Shown: positions 33,431-43,026 of the stretch, piece after piece
Layout: every line of letters starts with the position of its first letter
Numbering within the stretch: position 1 is the first letter of the stretch
Notes under the pieces: generated by a model
The model's input: only the letters and a program-made list of their open reading frames with translations
The model's database searches: none
What the model was told of the DNA's origin: nothing
Source: [Eubacterium] eligens ATCC 27750
Lineage (GTDB): Bacteria; Bacillota; Clostridia; Lachnospirales; Lachnospiraceae
Assembly: GCF_000146185.1 (NCBI RefSeq)
Contig: NC_012780.1
Span: forward strand, 1-64,000
Direction of reading: 5' to 3'
DNA: 64,000 nucleotides
Program-made: the position numbers and the translations under genes

Positions 33431-33449
33431 ACAAAAAGTTCCTTTTTGT
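33431..33449. promoter_or_regulatory. palindromic operator before XRE copy 2
   Basis: ACAAAAAG-TTC-CTTTTTGT, a perfect 8-bp inverted repeat with a 3-nt centre, between the -10 box and the start codon of the XRE gene at 33498. Size and placement suit autorepression. Confidence 0.55.
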
Positions 33450-33497
33450 GCTCCATCGTGTTATTATTAGAATGAATCTATAATGAGGATAAATTAT

Positions 33498-33947
33498 ATG
33501 AATGATAATGAGAGTTCTAATCTAGCCAGAACTATAAGGAAATATAGGGAAGCCCGTAAAATGACTATGAAGCAATTAAGTATAAAAAGCGGCATTAAAC
33601 TCTCAACTATAAAAAAATATGAAACTGATAACAGAAATCCTAAACTTGAACAGCTTGAAAAAATAGCTGCGGCTCTTGATGTGAGTGTTTTTGAATTTTT
33701 AGATATAGAAGTCAAATCTATAAGTGACATAATTTCACTGGTAAATAAAATGAACAATGCTACTGAAATTGAATGGGATATAGATAATGAAAAGGTAAGT
33801 ATTTCATTTAAAAACGAGGATATAAACAATAGTCTCAAAGATTACGCCTTAGATTATAGATGTAAAGATATTAATATAGAAAATGAATCTTCTGATTCTG
33901 AAGCAACTTTAACCAGACTTATGCTTATTAACAACAGTCTAAAGTAA
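33498..33947 (+). CDS. XRE-family regulator, copy 2 (intact)
   Basis: 149 aa: HTH at residues about 8-65 (ARTIRKYREARKMTMKQLSI, KSGIKLSTIKKYETDNRNPK) plus a C-terminal domain of unknown type (VFEFLDIEVKSISDIISLVN, EWDIDNEKVSISFKNEDINN, TLTRLMLINNSLK). GAGGATAAATTAT precedes the ATG at 33498. Roughly 70 percent identical by eye to the copy at 24746-25192. It points toward pflB, whose downstream flank has phased TGGTCCAG repeats, so it might bind there; that is a guess. Confidence 0.85.
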   Translation: MNDNESSNLARTIRKYREARKMTMKQLSIKSGIKLSTIKKYETDNRNPKLEQLEKIAAALDVSVFEFLDIEVKSISDIISLVNKMNNATEIEWDIDNEKVSISFKNEDINNSLKDYALDYRCKDINIENESSDSEATLTRLMLINNSLK

Positions 33948-34089
33948 TTACTAACTATTTATTTTCTATATAATTTCTTACAACAACATATATTTTAATT
34001 AAACTTGTCGCAAAATGTTAATTTGAATATATCATGTCTTCAAGCCAAATTTGATGTCGTGAAAATTTAACAGCTAATAAAAAAAATAA

Positions 34090-34123
34090 AGTGCAGATTC
34101 TAACTGAATCTGCACTCCTTTTT
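34090..34123 (+). terminator. terminator downstream of XRE copy 2
   Basis: AGTGCAGATTC, 5-nt loop, GAATCTGCACT (11-bp perfect stem), then CCTTTTTT. Strong rho-independent terminator 140 nt past the stop. Confidence 0.85.
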
Positions 34124-34223
34124 TGTTCAGATTATAAATGGTGCTTTTTATATCTTATTATATCTTGTTATAACTTAATATCGACTTTTCCCAGTTTTCA
34201 TGCATCTTTGCAGACATTATAGC

Positions 34224-34264
34224 TGGTCCAGTTTTTTTCTCGATTTGGTCCAGATTTGGTCCAG
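34224..34264. repeat. three TGGTCCAG repeats spaced by multiples of 11 bp
   Basis: TGGTCCAG begins at 34224, 34246 and 34257, that is, 22 and 11 bp apart, one or two helix turns. Located between the XRE terminator and the pflB 3' end. A diverged version (TGGTTCAG and CGGTTCAG) lies at about 27756-27787 beside the pflB relic. Confidence 0.6.
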
Positions 34265-34381
34265 TTTATAAATGAAAATATACTATTTTATGGTAATTTA
34301 CATTAAACTGATTTTTCTTCAAATCTCTCAAACCCGCATAAACACTGTATTATAAAATCTGAAAAAACTCAAAAACAGCAA

Positions 34382-36640
34382 TTACATTCTGTCGTGGAAT
34401 GTTCTGCTGATAACATCCATCTGCTGTTCCTTTGTAAGGTCGATGAACTTAACAGCATATCCAGATACACGAATTGTGAAGTTAGCGTACTCTGGCTTTT
34501 CTGGATGCTCCATAGCATCAAGAAGCTTATCCTTACCAAATACGTTAACGTTAAGGTGATGAGCACCCTGATCGAAGTATCCGTCCATTACGTTAACAAG
34601 GTTGTTAACTCTCTCTGAATCATCATGTCCAAGAGCATCTGGGTTCATTGTCTGTGTATTAGAGATACCATCAAGAGCCCACTCATATGGAAGCTTTGTA
34701 AGAGAGTTAAGTGAAGCAAGAAGTCCGTTCTGCTCTGCACCGTAGCTTGGGTTTGCACCTGGAGCAAGTGGTGTACCAGCCTTACGTCCATCTGGCATGT
34801 TACCTGTAAACTTACCATATACTACATTAGATGTAATTGTAAGGATAGATGTTGTTGGCTCAGAATTTCTGTAAGTATGTCTCTTCTTAATCTTGTCAAG
34901 GAATGACTTAAGAAGCCATACAGCGATATCATCAGCTCTGTCATCATCATTACCATACTTAGGGAAGTCTCCCTCTGTCTTAAATGCCATAGCGATACCT
35001 GTCTCAGGATCTCTCTCTGATACAGTAACCTTAGCATACTTAATAGCTGAAAGTGAATCTACTACATGTGAGAATCCTGCAATACCTGTTGCAAATGTTC
35101 TCTTAACATCTGTATCGATAAGAGCCATCTCAGCAGCTTCATAGTAGTACTTATCATGCATATAATGGATAAGGTTAAGTACATTAACATAAAGATCTGC
35201 TAACCAATCCATCATCTTTTCAAACTTAGCAACAACTTCATCATATTCAAGAACATCTGAAGTAACTGGCTTATAAGCTGGTCCAACCTGAACCTTAGAC
35301 TTCATATCTACACCACCATTGATAGCGTAAAGTAAGCACTTAGCAAGGTTAGCTCTAGCTCCGAAGAACTGCATTTCCTTACCTGTCTGTGTAGCAGATA
35401 CACAACAGCAGATTGAATAATCATCTCCCCATGTTACCTTCATAACATCATCGTTCTCATACTGGATAGAAGATGTTGTAACTGAGATATGAGCAGCATA
35501 CTTCTTGAAGTTCTCAGGAAGTCTTGATGAATATAATACTGTAAGGTTTGGTTCTGGTGAAGGTCCCATGTTCTCAAGAGTATGAAGGAATCTGTAATCG
35601 TTCTTAGTAACCATAGAACGTCCATCGATACCTGTACCACCAACCTCAAGAGTAGCCCATGTAGGATCTCCTGAGAATAATTCATTGTATGATGTAATTC
35701 TTGCGAACTTAACCATTCTGCACTTCATAACAAAATGATCGATAAGTTCCTGTGCCTCAGCCTCTGTAATCTTACCAGCTTCAAGATCCTTATTGATATA
35801 GATATCAAGGAATGTAGAAACACGACCTACTGACATAGCAGCACCGTTCTGTGTCTTGATAGCAGCAAGGTAACCAAAGTATAACCACTGAACAGCTTCC
35901 TTAGCTGTTGTAGCTGGCTCAGAAATATCATAGCCATATGCAGCAGCCATAGCCTTCATTCCCTTAAGAGCATTAATCTGATCTGTAAGCTCTTCTCTTA
36001 ACTGGATAACATCGTTAGTCATAACTCCGCATCCACAGTTAGCCTTATCCTCTTCCTTGCACTTAATAAGATAATCAATACCATAAAGAGCAACTCTTCT
36101 GTAATCACCTACGATACGTCCACGACCATATGTGTCTGGAAGACCTGTGATGATATGAGATCTTCTTGCAGCTCTCATCTCTGGTGTATAGGCATCGAAT
36201 ACACCCTGGTTATGTGTCTTATGATATTCTGTGAAAACCTTGTGTAATTCAGGATCTGGTGTATAACCATAGTTCTCGCAAGATTCCTCAGCCATCTTAA
36301 TACCACCATATGGCATAAATGCTCTCTTAAGTGGCTTATCTGTCTGAAGACCTACTACCTGCTCGAGATCCTTCATTGATTCATCTATATATCCTGGGCC
36401 ATAAGCTGTAAGACCTGTAACTACCTTAGTTTCCATGTCTAAAACTCCGCCCTTAGCTCTCTCTTCCTTCTGAAGCTCCTGTAATTTTCCCCAAAGCTTA
36501 TTAGTTGCTTCTGTTGGACCTGCAAGGAAACTCTCATCTCCATCATAAGGTGTGTAATTGTTCTGAATGAAATCTCTTACATTGATTTCTTCTTTCCAAA
36601 GTCTTCCCTTGAATCCAGCCCACTGTGTCTTCTCAACCAT
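34382..36640 (-). CDS. pflB: formate C-acetyltransferase (pyruvate formate-lyase)
   Basis: 752-aa glycyl radical enzyme that splits pyruvate plus CoA into acetyl-CoA and formate. The active-site Cys pair is in [20 protein letters not shown], the glycyl radical Gly in [14 protein letters not shown] near the C-terminus, and the protein ends SRTFHDRM, the typical PFL finish. [20 protein letters not shown] is the usual N-terminus. GGAGGATCAATTCAA precedes the ATG. No activating-enzyme gene (pflA) is inside the window. Codons are strongly biased, as in highly expressed genes. Confidence 0.97.
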   Translation of the reverse strand: MVEKTQWAGFKGRLWKEEINVRDFIQNNYTPYDGDESFLAGPTEATNKLWGKLQELQKEERAKGGVLDMETKVVTGLTAYGPGYIDESMKDLEQVVGLQTDKPLKRAFMPYGGIKMAEESCENYGYTPDPELHKVFTEYHKTHNQGVFDAYTPEMRAARRSHIITGLPDTYGRGRIVGDYRRVALYGIDYLIKCKEEDKANCGCGVMTNDVIQLREELTDQINALKGMKAMAAAYGYDISEPATTAKEAVQWLYFGYLAAIKTQNGAAMSVGRVSTFLDIYINKDLEAGKITEAEAQELIDHFVMKCRMVKFARITSYNELFSGDPTWATLEVGGTGIDGRSMVTKNDYRFLHTLENMGPSPEPNLTVLYSSRLPENFKKYAAHISVTTSSIQYENDDVMKVTWGDDYSICCCVSATQTGKEMQFFGARANLAKCLLYAINGGVDMKSKVQVGPAYKPVTSDVLEYDEVVAKFEKMMDWLADLYVNVLNLIHYMHDKYYYEAAEMALIDTDVKRTFATGIAGFSHVVDSLSAIKYAKVTVSERDPETGIAMAFKTEGDFPKYGNDDDRADDIAVWLLKSFLDKIKKRHTYRNSEPTTSILTITSNVVYGKFTGNMPDGRKAGTPLAPGANPSYGAEQNGLLASLNSLTKLPYEWALDGISNTQTMNPDALGHDDSERVNNLVNVMDGYFDQGAHHLNVNVFGKDKLLDAMEHPEKPEYANFTIRVSGYAVKFIDLTKEQQMDVISRTFHDRM

Positions 36641-36704
36641 TTGAATTGATCCTCCTTAAATATAATATATTTCAATGTACATTTTAAGAAAAATGTATTT
36701 CTTT

Positions 36705-36721
36705 TTGTACACTGTATACAA
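36705..36721. promoter_or_regulatory. near-perfect palindrome upstream of pflB
   Basis: TTGTACAC-T-GTATACAA, seven of eight bases match in each arm. It lies about 65 bp before the pflB start and just after a TTGACT that could be a -35 box. Shape resembles GntR- or Rex-size operators; the binding protein is unknown. Confidence 0.45.
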
Positions 36722-36879
36722 TCTTAGTCAAAATAAAAATTGCCATGCATTATAGGATACTTGTTGTTCCTATAAATATACATTGACAAATCCATAACAA
36801 TTTGACCATGATTACTCTAACATGCTTCTGATAATAAATCAATAGGTTTAACAAGAGTATTTAATTTTGTACAATTTAA

Positions 36880-36903
36880 GGGGAATATCGTGAAATATTC
36901 CCC
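36880..36903 (-). terminator. terminator after trxA
   Basis: GGGGAATAT, 6-nt loop, ATATTCCCC; perfect 9-bp stem, 45 nt past the trxA stop; T-run weak on the minus strand. Confidence 0.6.
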
Positions 36904-36947
36904 CTTTATAAATGCAGTATTCATCAGTACTTCAGGCTGTATTAATG

Positions 36948-37259
36948 TTATTTACCAATAAATTCCATTACCTGTCCTTCACTTATAAAACCAACACTCT
37001 TTGCCACACACTCACCACTCTTAAATAAAAGTAATGTAGGGATTGACATAATATTATATTTCTCTGCAACTGATGATTCCTCATCCACATTAATCTTTAC
37101 AATCTGAACATCATCCACCTTAGCTGCAACCTGTTCAAGAACTGGTCCTAACATCTTGCATGGTCCGCACCAGTCTGCCCAGAAATCCACAAGAACCGGC
37201 TTATCCGCTTTAAGTACCTCATTATTGAATTCACTTGCTTTTACATGTTTGATTTCCAT
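36948..37259 (-). CDS. trxA: thioredoxin
   Basis: 103-aa classical thioredoxin: VLVDFWADWCGPCKMLGPVL with the redox CGPC, cis-Pro in MSIPTLLLF, and GFISEGQVMEFIGK at the end. Donor for Bcp-type peroxidases and ribonucleotide reductase. GGAGATAAGAT precedes the ATG. Downstream partner (on its transcript) of the DUF3783 gene, 28 nt apart. Confidence 0.95.
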   Translation of the reverse strand: MEIKHVKASEFNNEVLKADKPVLVDFWADWCGPCKMLGPVLEQVAAKVDDVQIVKINVDEESSVAEKYNIMSIPTLLLFKSGECVAKSVGFISEGQVMEFIGK

Positions 37260-37287
37260 ATCTTATCTCCTTTATCTTTAATAATTA

Positions 37288-37668
37288 TTATTTCATATTT
37301 CTCCGCATATATTCAAATTTTTCTCTTCTCATCTCCACAAGCATCTGCTTAATATTCCACTTTCTATTAGTATCTGTCAATACTGCCTTAAATGATACAT
37401 CAAAACTCTTCTGTCTCATTTCAAAAAGAAGCTTATCCATATGCTTATCTGTCACATCACAAAATACAATAAGACTCTCTTTATTTTCTTGTGGCTGATA
37501 TCCCTCTGCATCTGATAATGATATGCCTCTTACATCATCTGCAATTTCTGCCAGAGTCCGGTCTGTATCCGACTCATTAATGAATCCACTTATAATTCTC
37601 ATATTAGATGCTGCTTTAATGATATGCTGAGGGTTCTTAACATTATATAACAATATCTTTTCCAACAT
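37288..37668 (-). CDS. DUF3783 family protein
   Basis: 126 aa. ESLIVFCDVTDKHMDKLLFE, MRQKSFDVSFKAVLTDTNRK, WNIKQMLVEMRREK is the DUF3783 block found in a small protein of Clostridia; function unknown. Its ATG overlaps the stop of the membrane-protein gene by one base (TAATG at 37668), so translation is coupled. Confidence 0.8.
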   Translation of the reverse strand: MLEKILLYNVKNPQHIIKAASNMRIISGFINESDTDRTLAEIADDVRGISLSDAEGYQPQENKESLIVFCDVTDKHMDKLLFEMRQKSFDVSFKAVLTDTNRKWNIKQMLVEMRREKFEYMRRNMK

Positions 37669-38477
37669 TAATTATCCTTCTTTGCCTTTCTGTTAGCAAT
37701 AATTTCTTTGATTTCATTAATAGATTCTTTATGTACTCTCGAAACAGCATTAGGATTTCTCTTAATAATATTTGTAATATGACTGTATCTTCTATCAGCT
37801 CTCTCAGATAACTGTCTTCTTTCTTCAGCCACTGCTGCCATGAATTGTTCCTTTTTCTTATTAAATTCTTCTTCTGCAAATGTGGCCGTAATCTCCATTC
37901 TTCTGGCATACATCTGAAGCTGTTCATTCTCTTTCGTAAATTTTTCAAGTGTCGCCTTAAGGTCCATAGCCTCATTAATTGAAACAGCAAAATCTGCTGC
38001 CATGTATATTGCCAGAACTACTGCAATAATATCTGCTATTGTTCTTGGAATCATAAGTACTGTTGCTTCGATGGGCTTGTGTATTACACACACAAGCAAA
38101 ATAGAGAATGCTCCCCATGCAAGTGATATAAAGAAACATATATGCCCTTTAAAATTAAGTGGAAGATTGCTGTAATCCCAGTATCTTACACCAAAAAGCT
38201 TCTCCATGCAGCAGCCTGTGCAGAATTCAAGTATTGTAGATGATACCATTCCAAACAGAAAAACTAATGGAACAATATCTTTCACTGCAATCGTACTAAT
38301 CAATATTACAATTGCCCCCGAACCATATATTGGCAGGAATGGACCATGCAGGAAGCCTCTGTTTACCCACTTATGTTTCCTCACTGAAACATAACAGCAT
38401 TCCCATATCCAACCTAAAAAACAATATATAAAGAAAAAAATAAGCCACTGTGATACAGTATAATATCTCATAAACAA
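37668..38477 (-). CDS. putative ABC transporter permease (CmpB-like, type IV)
   Basis: 269 aa: about five helices in residues 1-165 with the family's FFIYCFLGWIWECCYVS, NRGFLHGPFLPIYGSGA and FEFCTGC/GVRYWDYS words, followed by a ~100-residue soluble coiled coil (ATLEKFTKENEQLQMYARRM, EEEFNKKKEQFMAAVAEERR). The family is called a putative ABC transporter permease (PF06541) but no ATPase partner is known. The coiled-coil tail is a common add-on in Lachnospiraceae. Confidence 0.8.
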   Translation of the reverse strand: MFMRYYTVSQWLIFFFIYCFLGWIWECCYVSVRKHKWVNRGFLHGPFLPIYGSGAIVILISTIAVKDIVPLVFLFGMVSSTILEFCTGCCMEKLFGVRYWDYSNLPLNFKGHICFFISLAWGAFSILLVCVIHKPIEATVLMIPRTIADIIAVVLAIYMAADFAVSINEAMDLKATLEKFTKENEQLQMYARRMEITATFAEEEFNKKKEQFMAAVAEERRQLSERADRRYSHITNIIKRNPNAVSRVHKESINEIKEIIANRKAKKDN

Positions 38478-38520
38478 TCCTCACTTTCCATTTTGTAAGA
38501 ACTATTAATATTTCCTGTCA

Positions 38521-38874
38521 TTATTTAACAACATCAAAAAACTTATCCATAATAAAAGTTCTCCTACTTCTGCTAATTTCGATATAATTACCATCTGCAA
38601 ATTTCACGCAATTATTCTTAATGTTTGTAACTTGATAAAAATTAACAACTACAGATTTATTAATATATTCAAAACCTTCATCGTAAAGCAGATTATATAT
38701 TTCAGCCAGACTTCCATATATAGCTATGGCTTCAGAACTCCGGGAATACATCACTATTTTCCTTCCAGTTCTTTCAAAATAAATAATATCAGACACCTTT
38801 TCCTTACACACATGTCTCGATGAATGATACACAAAATAACTCTCCCCACATCGCTTGCATAATTTTATCTCCAA
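38521..38874 (-). CDS. stand-alone LytTR DNA-binding protein with a zinc-knuckle head
   Basis: 117 aa. Residues about 28-115 are a LytTR domain (DIIYFERTGRKIVMYSRSSE, GFEYINKSVVVNFYQVTNIK, YIEISRSRRTFIMDKFFD). No receiver domain precedes it; instead residues 6-23 read CKRCGESYFVYHSSRHVC, four Cys/His that could bind zinc. LytTR-only proteins act in inhibition systems or as simple regulators. Its target might include the LytTR-type repeat pairs in the agr region, though that lies 7 kb away. Confidence 0.8.
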   Translation of the reverse strand: MEIKLCKRCGESYFVYHSSRHVCKEKVSDIIYFERTGRKIVMYSRSSEAIAIYGSLAEIYNLLYDEGFEYINKSVVVNFYQVTNIKNNCVKFADGNYIEISRSRRTFIMDKFFDVVK

Positions 38875-38997
38875 GTAAATATTCTCCTCTCACATATTAT
38901 CAAAGCTTTTTATCAGCTCCATCTTAATTATATATGATATAAAAAATATTTCAATGGAATAATTCTGTATGTTCATACGCAATTAGGTCGAAAATTA

Positions 38998-41184
38998 TTA
39001 CGCCTGATAAATAATCTTTCCTGAGCATATAGTATAGTGTACTTTCCCAGGAAGCTCCCATCCTATAAACGGACTGTTACATGCCTTAGATGCAAAATCC
39101 TCTCTATTGACTGTCCACAAATCTTTCTCTCCAAAAATAACAATATCCGCTGATGCACCTTTTGTTATACTTCCAGGAACCATTCTATAAAACTCAGCAG
39201 GATTCTTACTCATAAGCTCAATAAGTTTCATTAATGATATATGTCCCGGTTCAACAAGCGATTTTATACCAAGTGCAAGTGATGTCTCTAATCCTGTTAT
39301 TCCACTTGGTGCATTTTCTAATGGCTTTGCTTTTTCTTCTTCACTATGCGGAGCATGATCTGTTACTATCATATCAATCGTTCCATCTTTTATGCCTTCT
39401 ATAATCTTTTCTCTGTCATTCTCTGTTCTTAGTGGAGGATTCATCCTTGCATTAGTTCCATACTTAAGTACAGCATCCTCAGTAAGTGTAAAGTGATGAG
39501 GAGTGGCTTCTGCATGTATATCAGCGCCCAGTTTCTTTGCAAGTCTTACCAGTTCTACAGAATTACCTGAACTGATATGCTGAATGCATACTGATGCTCC
39601 TGTATTTAATGCCAGCATACAATCTCTGGCAACCATAACATCCTCTGCCGTTGCAGAAGCTCCACCATAGCCAAGCTGATCAGATACCTTTCCCTGATTA
39701 ACTCCCGGCCTTATTATAAATTCAGGGTCTTCTTCATGCAGACTTATTGGCAGATCCAGTTCTACAGCTTTCTTCATGGCTGTAACAAGAACATGTTCAT
39801 CCATAATAGGAATACCATCATCTGTAAATCCTGCTGCTCCTGCATCTGCAAGTGCTTCCATATCTACAAGCTCTGTTCCATTAAGTTCCTTCGTAACAGT
39901 AGCTGTCTGCATAACATGAATTCCTGTTGTTTCACCTTTTTCCTGAATATACCTAAGAGTCTCTACATTATCTACAACTGGCTTTGTATTAGCCATACAT
40001 ACAACAGTTGTAAAACCTCCTCTGGCTGCTGCAGATGCACCTGTGATAATATCTTCCTTATAGGTAAAACCCGGATCCCTGAAATGCACATGAGTATCCA
40101 CAAGACCTGGAGCTACAATCATGCCATCTGCATTAATAATCTTAATATTATCAGATTCTTCAGAATTGAAATCAGCTGCATTAATGTCATGACCGATTTC
40201 TTCAATAACATTATTCTTAATAAAAACATCAATAACCTCATCTGTTCCAGACACAGGATCAACAACACGGCCATTCTTAATGAGAATACTTGTATTCTGT
40301 ATCTCTTTCTTCTCATCTGTTTCCTGTTTATCTTCTGGCATTTTATATTCATCCATCTTAATTCCACATCCTGCACAAAATACAGAATCAGGACTATTAA
40401 CAAAACCACATGCTGGACATGTTTTATATTCAGTTTCAACAATTGATACATTAATATCATCTAAGTTGAGTCTGTTTCCGCAATTACTACAGAACACTGC
40501 ATCTGCCAAAGCATTATATGTTCCACACACCGGACATGTTTTCCCTGCATTACCACTATTTATTGGCTGTACTGGTGTTATTACCGGCTCAGAATATGAA
40601 GCAGGATGCATCTGTGGCACATTTGGAATAATAACCTTTACTGAATCGGCATATTCCTTAAGAGTATCCCACGACATGCTGTCCGGATGCCTTAACATAT
40701 CATTAAGTCGTTCAATATATGACACGTCTGTAGCAGATGGTGTCGTCATGTTGCTGACAACATCGCCCAAAAAAGTATTAAAAAAGTTGCCATTATTATA
40801 TCCATATACCGGATAATACAAGTACATTGCCCTTCCTGTTCTTGATTCAACAAGTACAGTATCAAGTGAAACTAAAACATTGCCATACTCCATATTATAT
40901 GCCGACATTCCTGATAATGCTTTAACACTGCTATCGATAAAATTATAAAATGTATTCTGATCTATCACTCTGTTTTTAAAAAAATCCTTCGCAGTCTCAA
41001 ATCCAGCAGCACCATACTCTGCTGTAAATCCTTCTGAATTAGTAACTATATAAAAAGGCAGAAATCCCTCAACATTAACACTAGAAAGGTAGGCAGCCAT
41101 ATTCTGATTGAGTTGCTCACCATTAGAACTTCTGATTTGAACTTTAACCTGATTATTCTTTGATGTAACCTTTACTTTCCCCAT
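38998..41184 (-). CDS. DUF6382-zinc ribbon-dihydroorotase fusion protein
   Basis: 728 aa. Residues 1-~195 are the DUF6382-type module (FLPFYIVTNSEGFTAEYGAA, MSAYNMEYGNVLVSLDTVLV) usually joined to an FHA domain. Two zinc ribbons follow (CPVC...CSNC about 213-232; CPAC...CAGC about 255-273). From about 300 to the end lies a complete dihydroorotase: LVDTHVHFRDPG metal site, ANTKPVVDN, SLHEED, CIQHISSGNS, AEATPHHFTLT, DHAPHSEEEKAKP and SGITGLE. No start codon or Shine-Dalgarno precedes the dihydroorotase part, so it can only be made as a fusion. Dihydroorotase converts carbamoyl-aspartate to dihydroorotate in pyrimidine synthesis. Either a regulated enzyme or a deletion chimera. Confidence 0.85.
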   Translation of the reverse strand: MGKVKVTSKNNQVKVQIRSSNGEQLNQNMAAYLSSVNVEGFLPFYIVTNSEGFTAEYGAAGFETAKDFFKNRVIDQNTFYNFIDSSVKALSGMSAYNMEYGNVLVSLDTVLVESRTGRAMYLYYPVYGYNNGNFFNTFLGDVVSNMTTPSATDVSYIERLNDMLRHPDSMSWDTLKEYADSVKVIIPNVPQMHPASYSEPVITPVQPINSGNAGKTCPVCGTYNALADAVFCSNCGNRLNLDDINVSIVETEYKTCPACGFVNSPDSVFCAGCGIKMDEYKMPEDKQETDEKKEIQNTSILIKNGRVVDPVSGTDEVIDVFIKNNVIEEIGHDINAADFNSEESDNIKIINADGMIVAPGLVDTHVHFRDPGFTYKEDIITGASAAARGGFTTVVCMANTKPVVDNVETLRYIQEKGETTGIHVMQTATVTKELNGTELVDMEALADAGAAGFTDDGIPIMDEHVLVTAMKKAVELDLPISLHEEDPEFIIRPGVNQGKVSDQLGYGGASATAEDVMVARDCMLALNTGASVCIQHISSGNSVELVRLAKKLGADIHAEATPHHFTLTEDAVLKYGTNARMNPPLRTENDREKIIEGIKDGTIDMIVTDHAPHSEEEKAKPLENAPSGITGLETSLALGIKSLVEPGHISLMKLIELMSKNPAEFYRMVPGSITKGASADIVIFGEKDLWTVNREDFASKACNSPFIGWELPGKVHYTICSGKIIYQA

Positions 41185-41236
41185 AATAAACTCCTCTCTT
41201 TTCTTTAATTCAGATATAATAAAAGATATATATAAA

Positions 41237-42187
41237 TCATTCGAAAGTCAATATCATTGTATGCCTGTTTACAAGACCATTTCTATATATAAGTAAATGT
41301 TCTTTATATGTAATTGAATCCTTTGAGTACATAAATGGTTCTTCTCTGTATAATATTCCCCTGAATCCTCTTTTTTCATACTCTTTCAGTTTGTTTTCCG
41401 CAACAAGGTGAATCCGTTTATGTTCCCTTCTTTCATCCTCTGAAAATGTTCTGTCATCATATATGGATGCTGCCTCTCTCAGCTCCTTAATTAAGGCATC
41501 TACAAAATTTGCATGTTTCTTGGTATGAAGCATCATATATATTAAAAAACTGTTATATCTCGATGTTTTCTTTCCGTAGTTTCTTATTGCCCTTGCCATA
41601 GAGCTGTCATTAACCTGCTGTGCAATACTTAAAAGATAATCAATGGTCTCCTGATACACACAATCCGGATAAGGTACATAATACCTGTCTGGAACAGACT
41701 TATATCTCTTAATTGGCGGAAAATCTGCCAGCTTCATAAGCTGCATTTCTTTCTCACTACAATATTCATCGCCAAGATATCTGTACTTATCTCTTATGTC
41801 TGCAAGCTGATATTCAAGCTGTCTTAGATACTCATAACCTTTAACCCAGAAATGTCCCATACATCCATAATTAAATAAATGAGTTCTTAACACCAGTTTC
41901 CTAAATCTGATTGTAAATATATTCTCTCCACCTTGATTAACAATCAGCATATATCCATCATCAAGCTTATCAATACTTGCAATCTGTTCCACATCAATAT
42001 CGCAATAATTCCCGGTCATTGCAGAATCTCTGAATATAAGAAAACTCTCAACAGCATCATTCATAAGATACGCAACTGCTATATCCTTTTCACCATCTAT
42101 ATGAACAGGACAAAACACATTGAGTTCAAATATCTGCTCCAGCTTCACAAATGTATCATTTTCACTATTGTATATTTCATCAAACAT
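41237..42187 (-). CDS. uncharacterised protein (DUF3878-like)
   Basis: 316-aa soluble protein. N-terminal half is beta-rich (ELNVFCPVHIDGEKDIAVAY, MTGNYCDIDVEQIASIDKLD), the C-terminal half helical (YQETIDYLLSIAQQVNDSSM, ALIKELREAASIYDD). I associate it with the DUF3878 family of Clostridia; function unknown. Co-directional with the genes on both sides, 50 and 36 nt apart. Confidence 0.65.
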   Translation of the reverse strand: MFDEIYNSENDTFVKLEQIFELNVFCPVHIDGEKDIAVAYLMNDAVESFLIFRDSAMTGNYCDIDVEQIASIDKLDDGYMLIVNQGGENIFTIRFRKLVLRTHLFNYGCMGHFWVKGYEYLRQLEYQLADIRDKYRYLGDEYCSEKEMQLMKLADFPPIKRYKSVPDRYYVPYPDCVYQETIDYLLSIAQQVNDSSMARAIRNYGKKTSRYNSFLIYMMLHTKKHANFVDALIKELREAASIYDDRTFSEDERREHKRIHLVAENKLKEYEKRGFRGILYREEPFMYSKDSITYKEHLLIYRNGLVNRHTMILTFE

Positions 42188-42223
42188 ATTCCTATAAAAA
42201 CTAATCCTTTAATATACTGTGTA

Positions 42224-42985
42224 TTAATGAAACTCCGTCACATGCTTCCGCATCCATAACGGCATAAGATTTCTCTGACACTTCTCATTATTTCTCTGTT
42301 TAATGGCAATAGCTTCAAAAAAAGCTTTCCACATATCCGTATACTCATCATTAACAGCTTCTGGACCAGACAAAGCCTCTATCTCATAATCCGTTAAATA
42401 CCTGATATACATCTCACCATCTATAGGATGTATAACCGCTTTACTACGGTTATCATCAATTATAAGCCAGTTCTCTGACGGCATCCTGTCTGCAAAATGC
42501 TGTGCCACTTCGTATATCACATCACTCTTCGGTTCAAGATGACACACATATACCTTTCCATCAACAGAATTAAACCTTGCAAACTCCCTGAAATATCTTG
42601 CTTCATTAATAACTCTTCTGCGGATATCCTTAATTCTCATAACAGACGGTTCCGTCCGCATATAAGTAATTGCTGCACCTGCCTTGAATCCAATTACTAG
42701 AAATCTGTATGCAGCATCCAGTGCATCCTGTTCTGACGAAAGGCATGCATAATATACGCATGCATAAGCTTCATTAGAAATCTTCTGCTTTATAGAACGG
42801 ACAACCTTATTATATTCATCCTCATTGAAATCTACATGAATATATTCATCAAATAAAGACGGCTGTTCATTTCCACACCTCTCAAGTCTAACACATCCGT
42901 GTCCTACTTTCAAAGCCTTCTCCCATGCCTGGTATATGCAGCACATCATATCTTCGAATCTGTCTTCACAAACAAATATATACAT
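42224..42985 (-). CDS. TIGR03915-type putative DNA repair protein (partner of the radical SAM protein)
   Basis: 253 aa. MYIFVCEDRFEDMMCCIYQA, WRLF-like C-terminal AFFEAIAIKQRNNEKCQRNL and PLWMRKHVTEF are the signature of the TIGR03915/DUF4130 family that always pairs with a radical-SAM repair protein. GGAGG seven nt before the ATG at 42985 sets the start. A QPSLF pentapeptide near residue 36 resembles a sliding-clamp-binding motif. Likely co-transcribed from the SOS promoter at 44460-44500. Confidence 0.82.
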   Translation of the reverse strand: MYIFVCEDRFEDMMCCIYQAWEKALKVGHGCVRLERCGNEQPSLFDEYIHVDFNEDEYNKVVRSIKQKISNEAYACVYYACLSSEQDALDAAYRFLVIGFKAGAAITYMRTEPSVMRIKDIRRRVINEARYFREFARFNSVDGKVYVCHLEPKSDVIYEVAQHFADRMPSENWLIIDDNRSKAVIHPIDGEMYIRYLTDYEIEALSGPEAVNDEYTDMWKAFFEAIAIKQRNNEKCQRNLMPLWMRKHVTEFH

Positions 42986-43026
42986 ACCACAGCCTCCACT
43001 CATAATAATTATGTGCATTAATTCTT

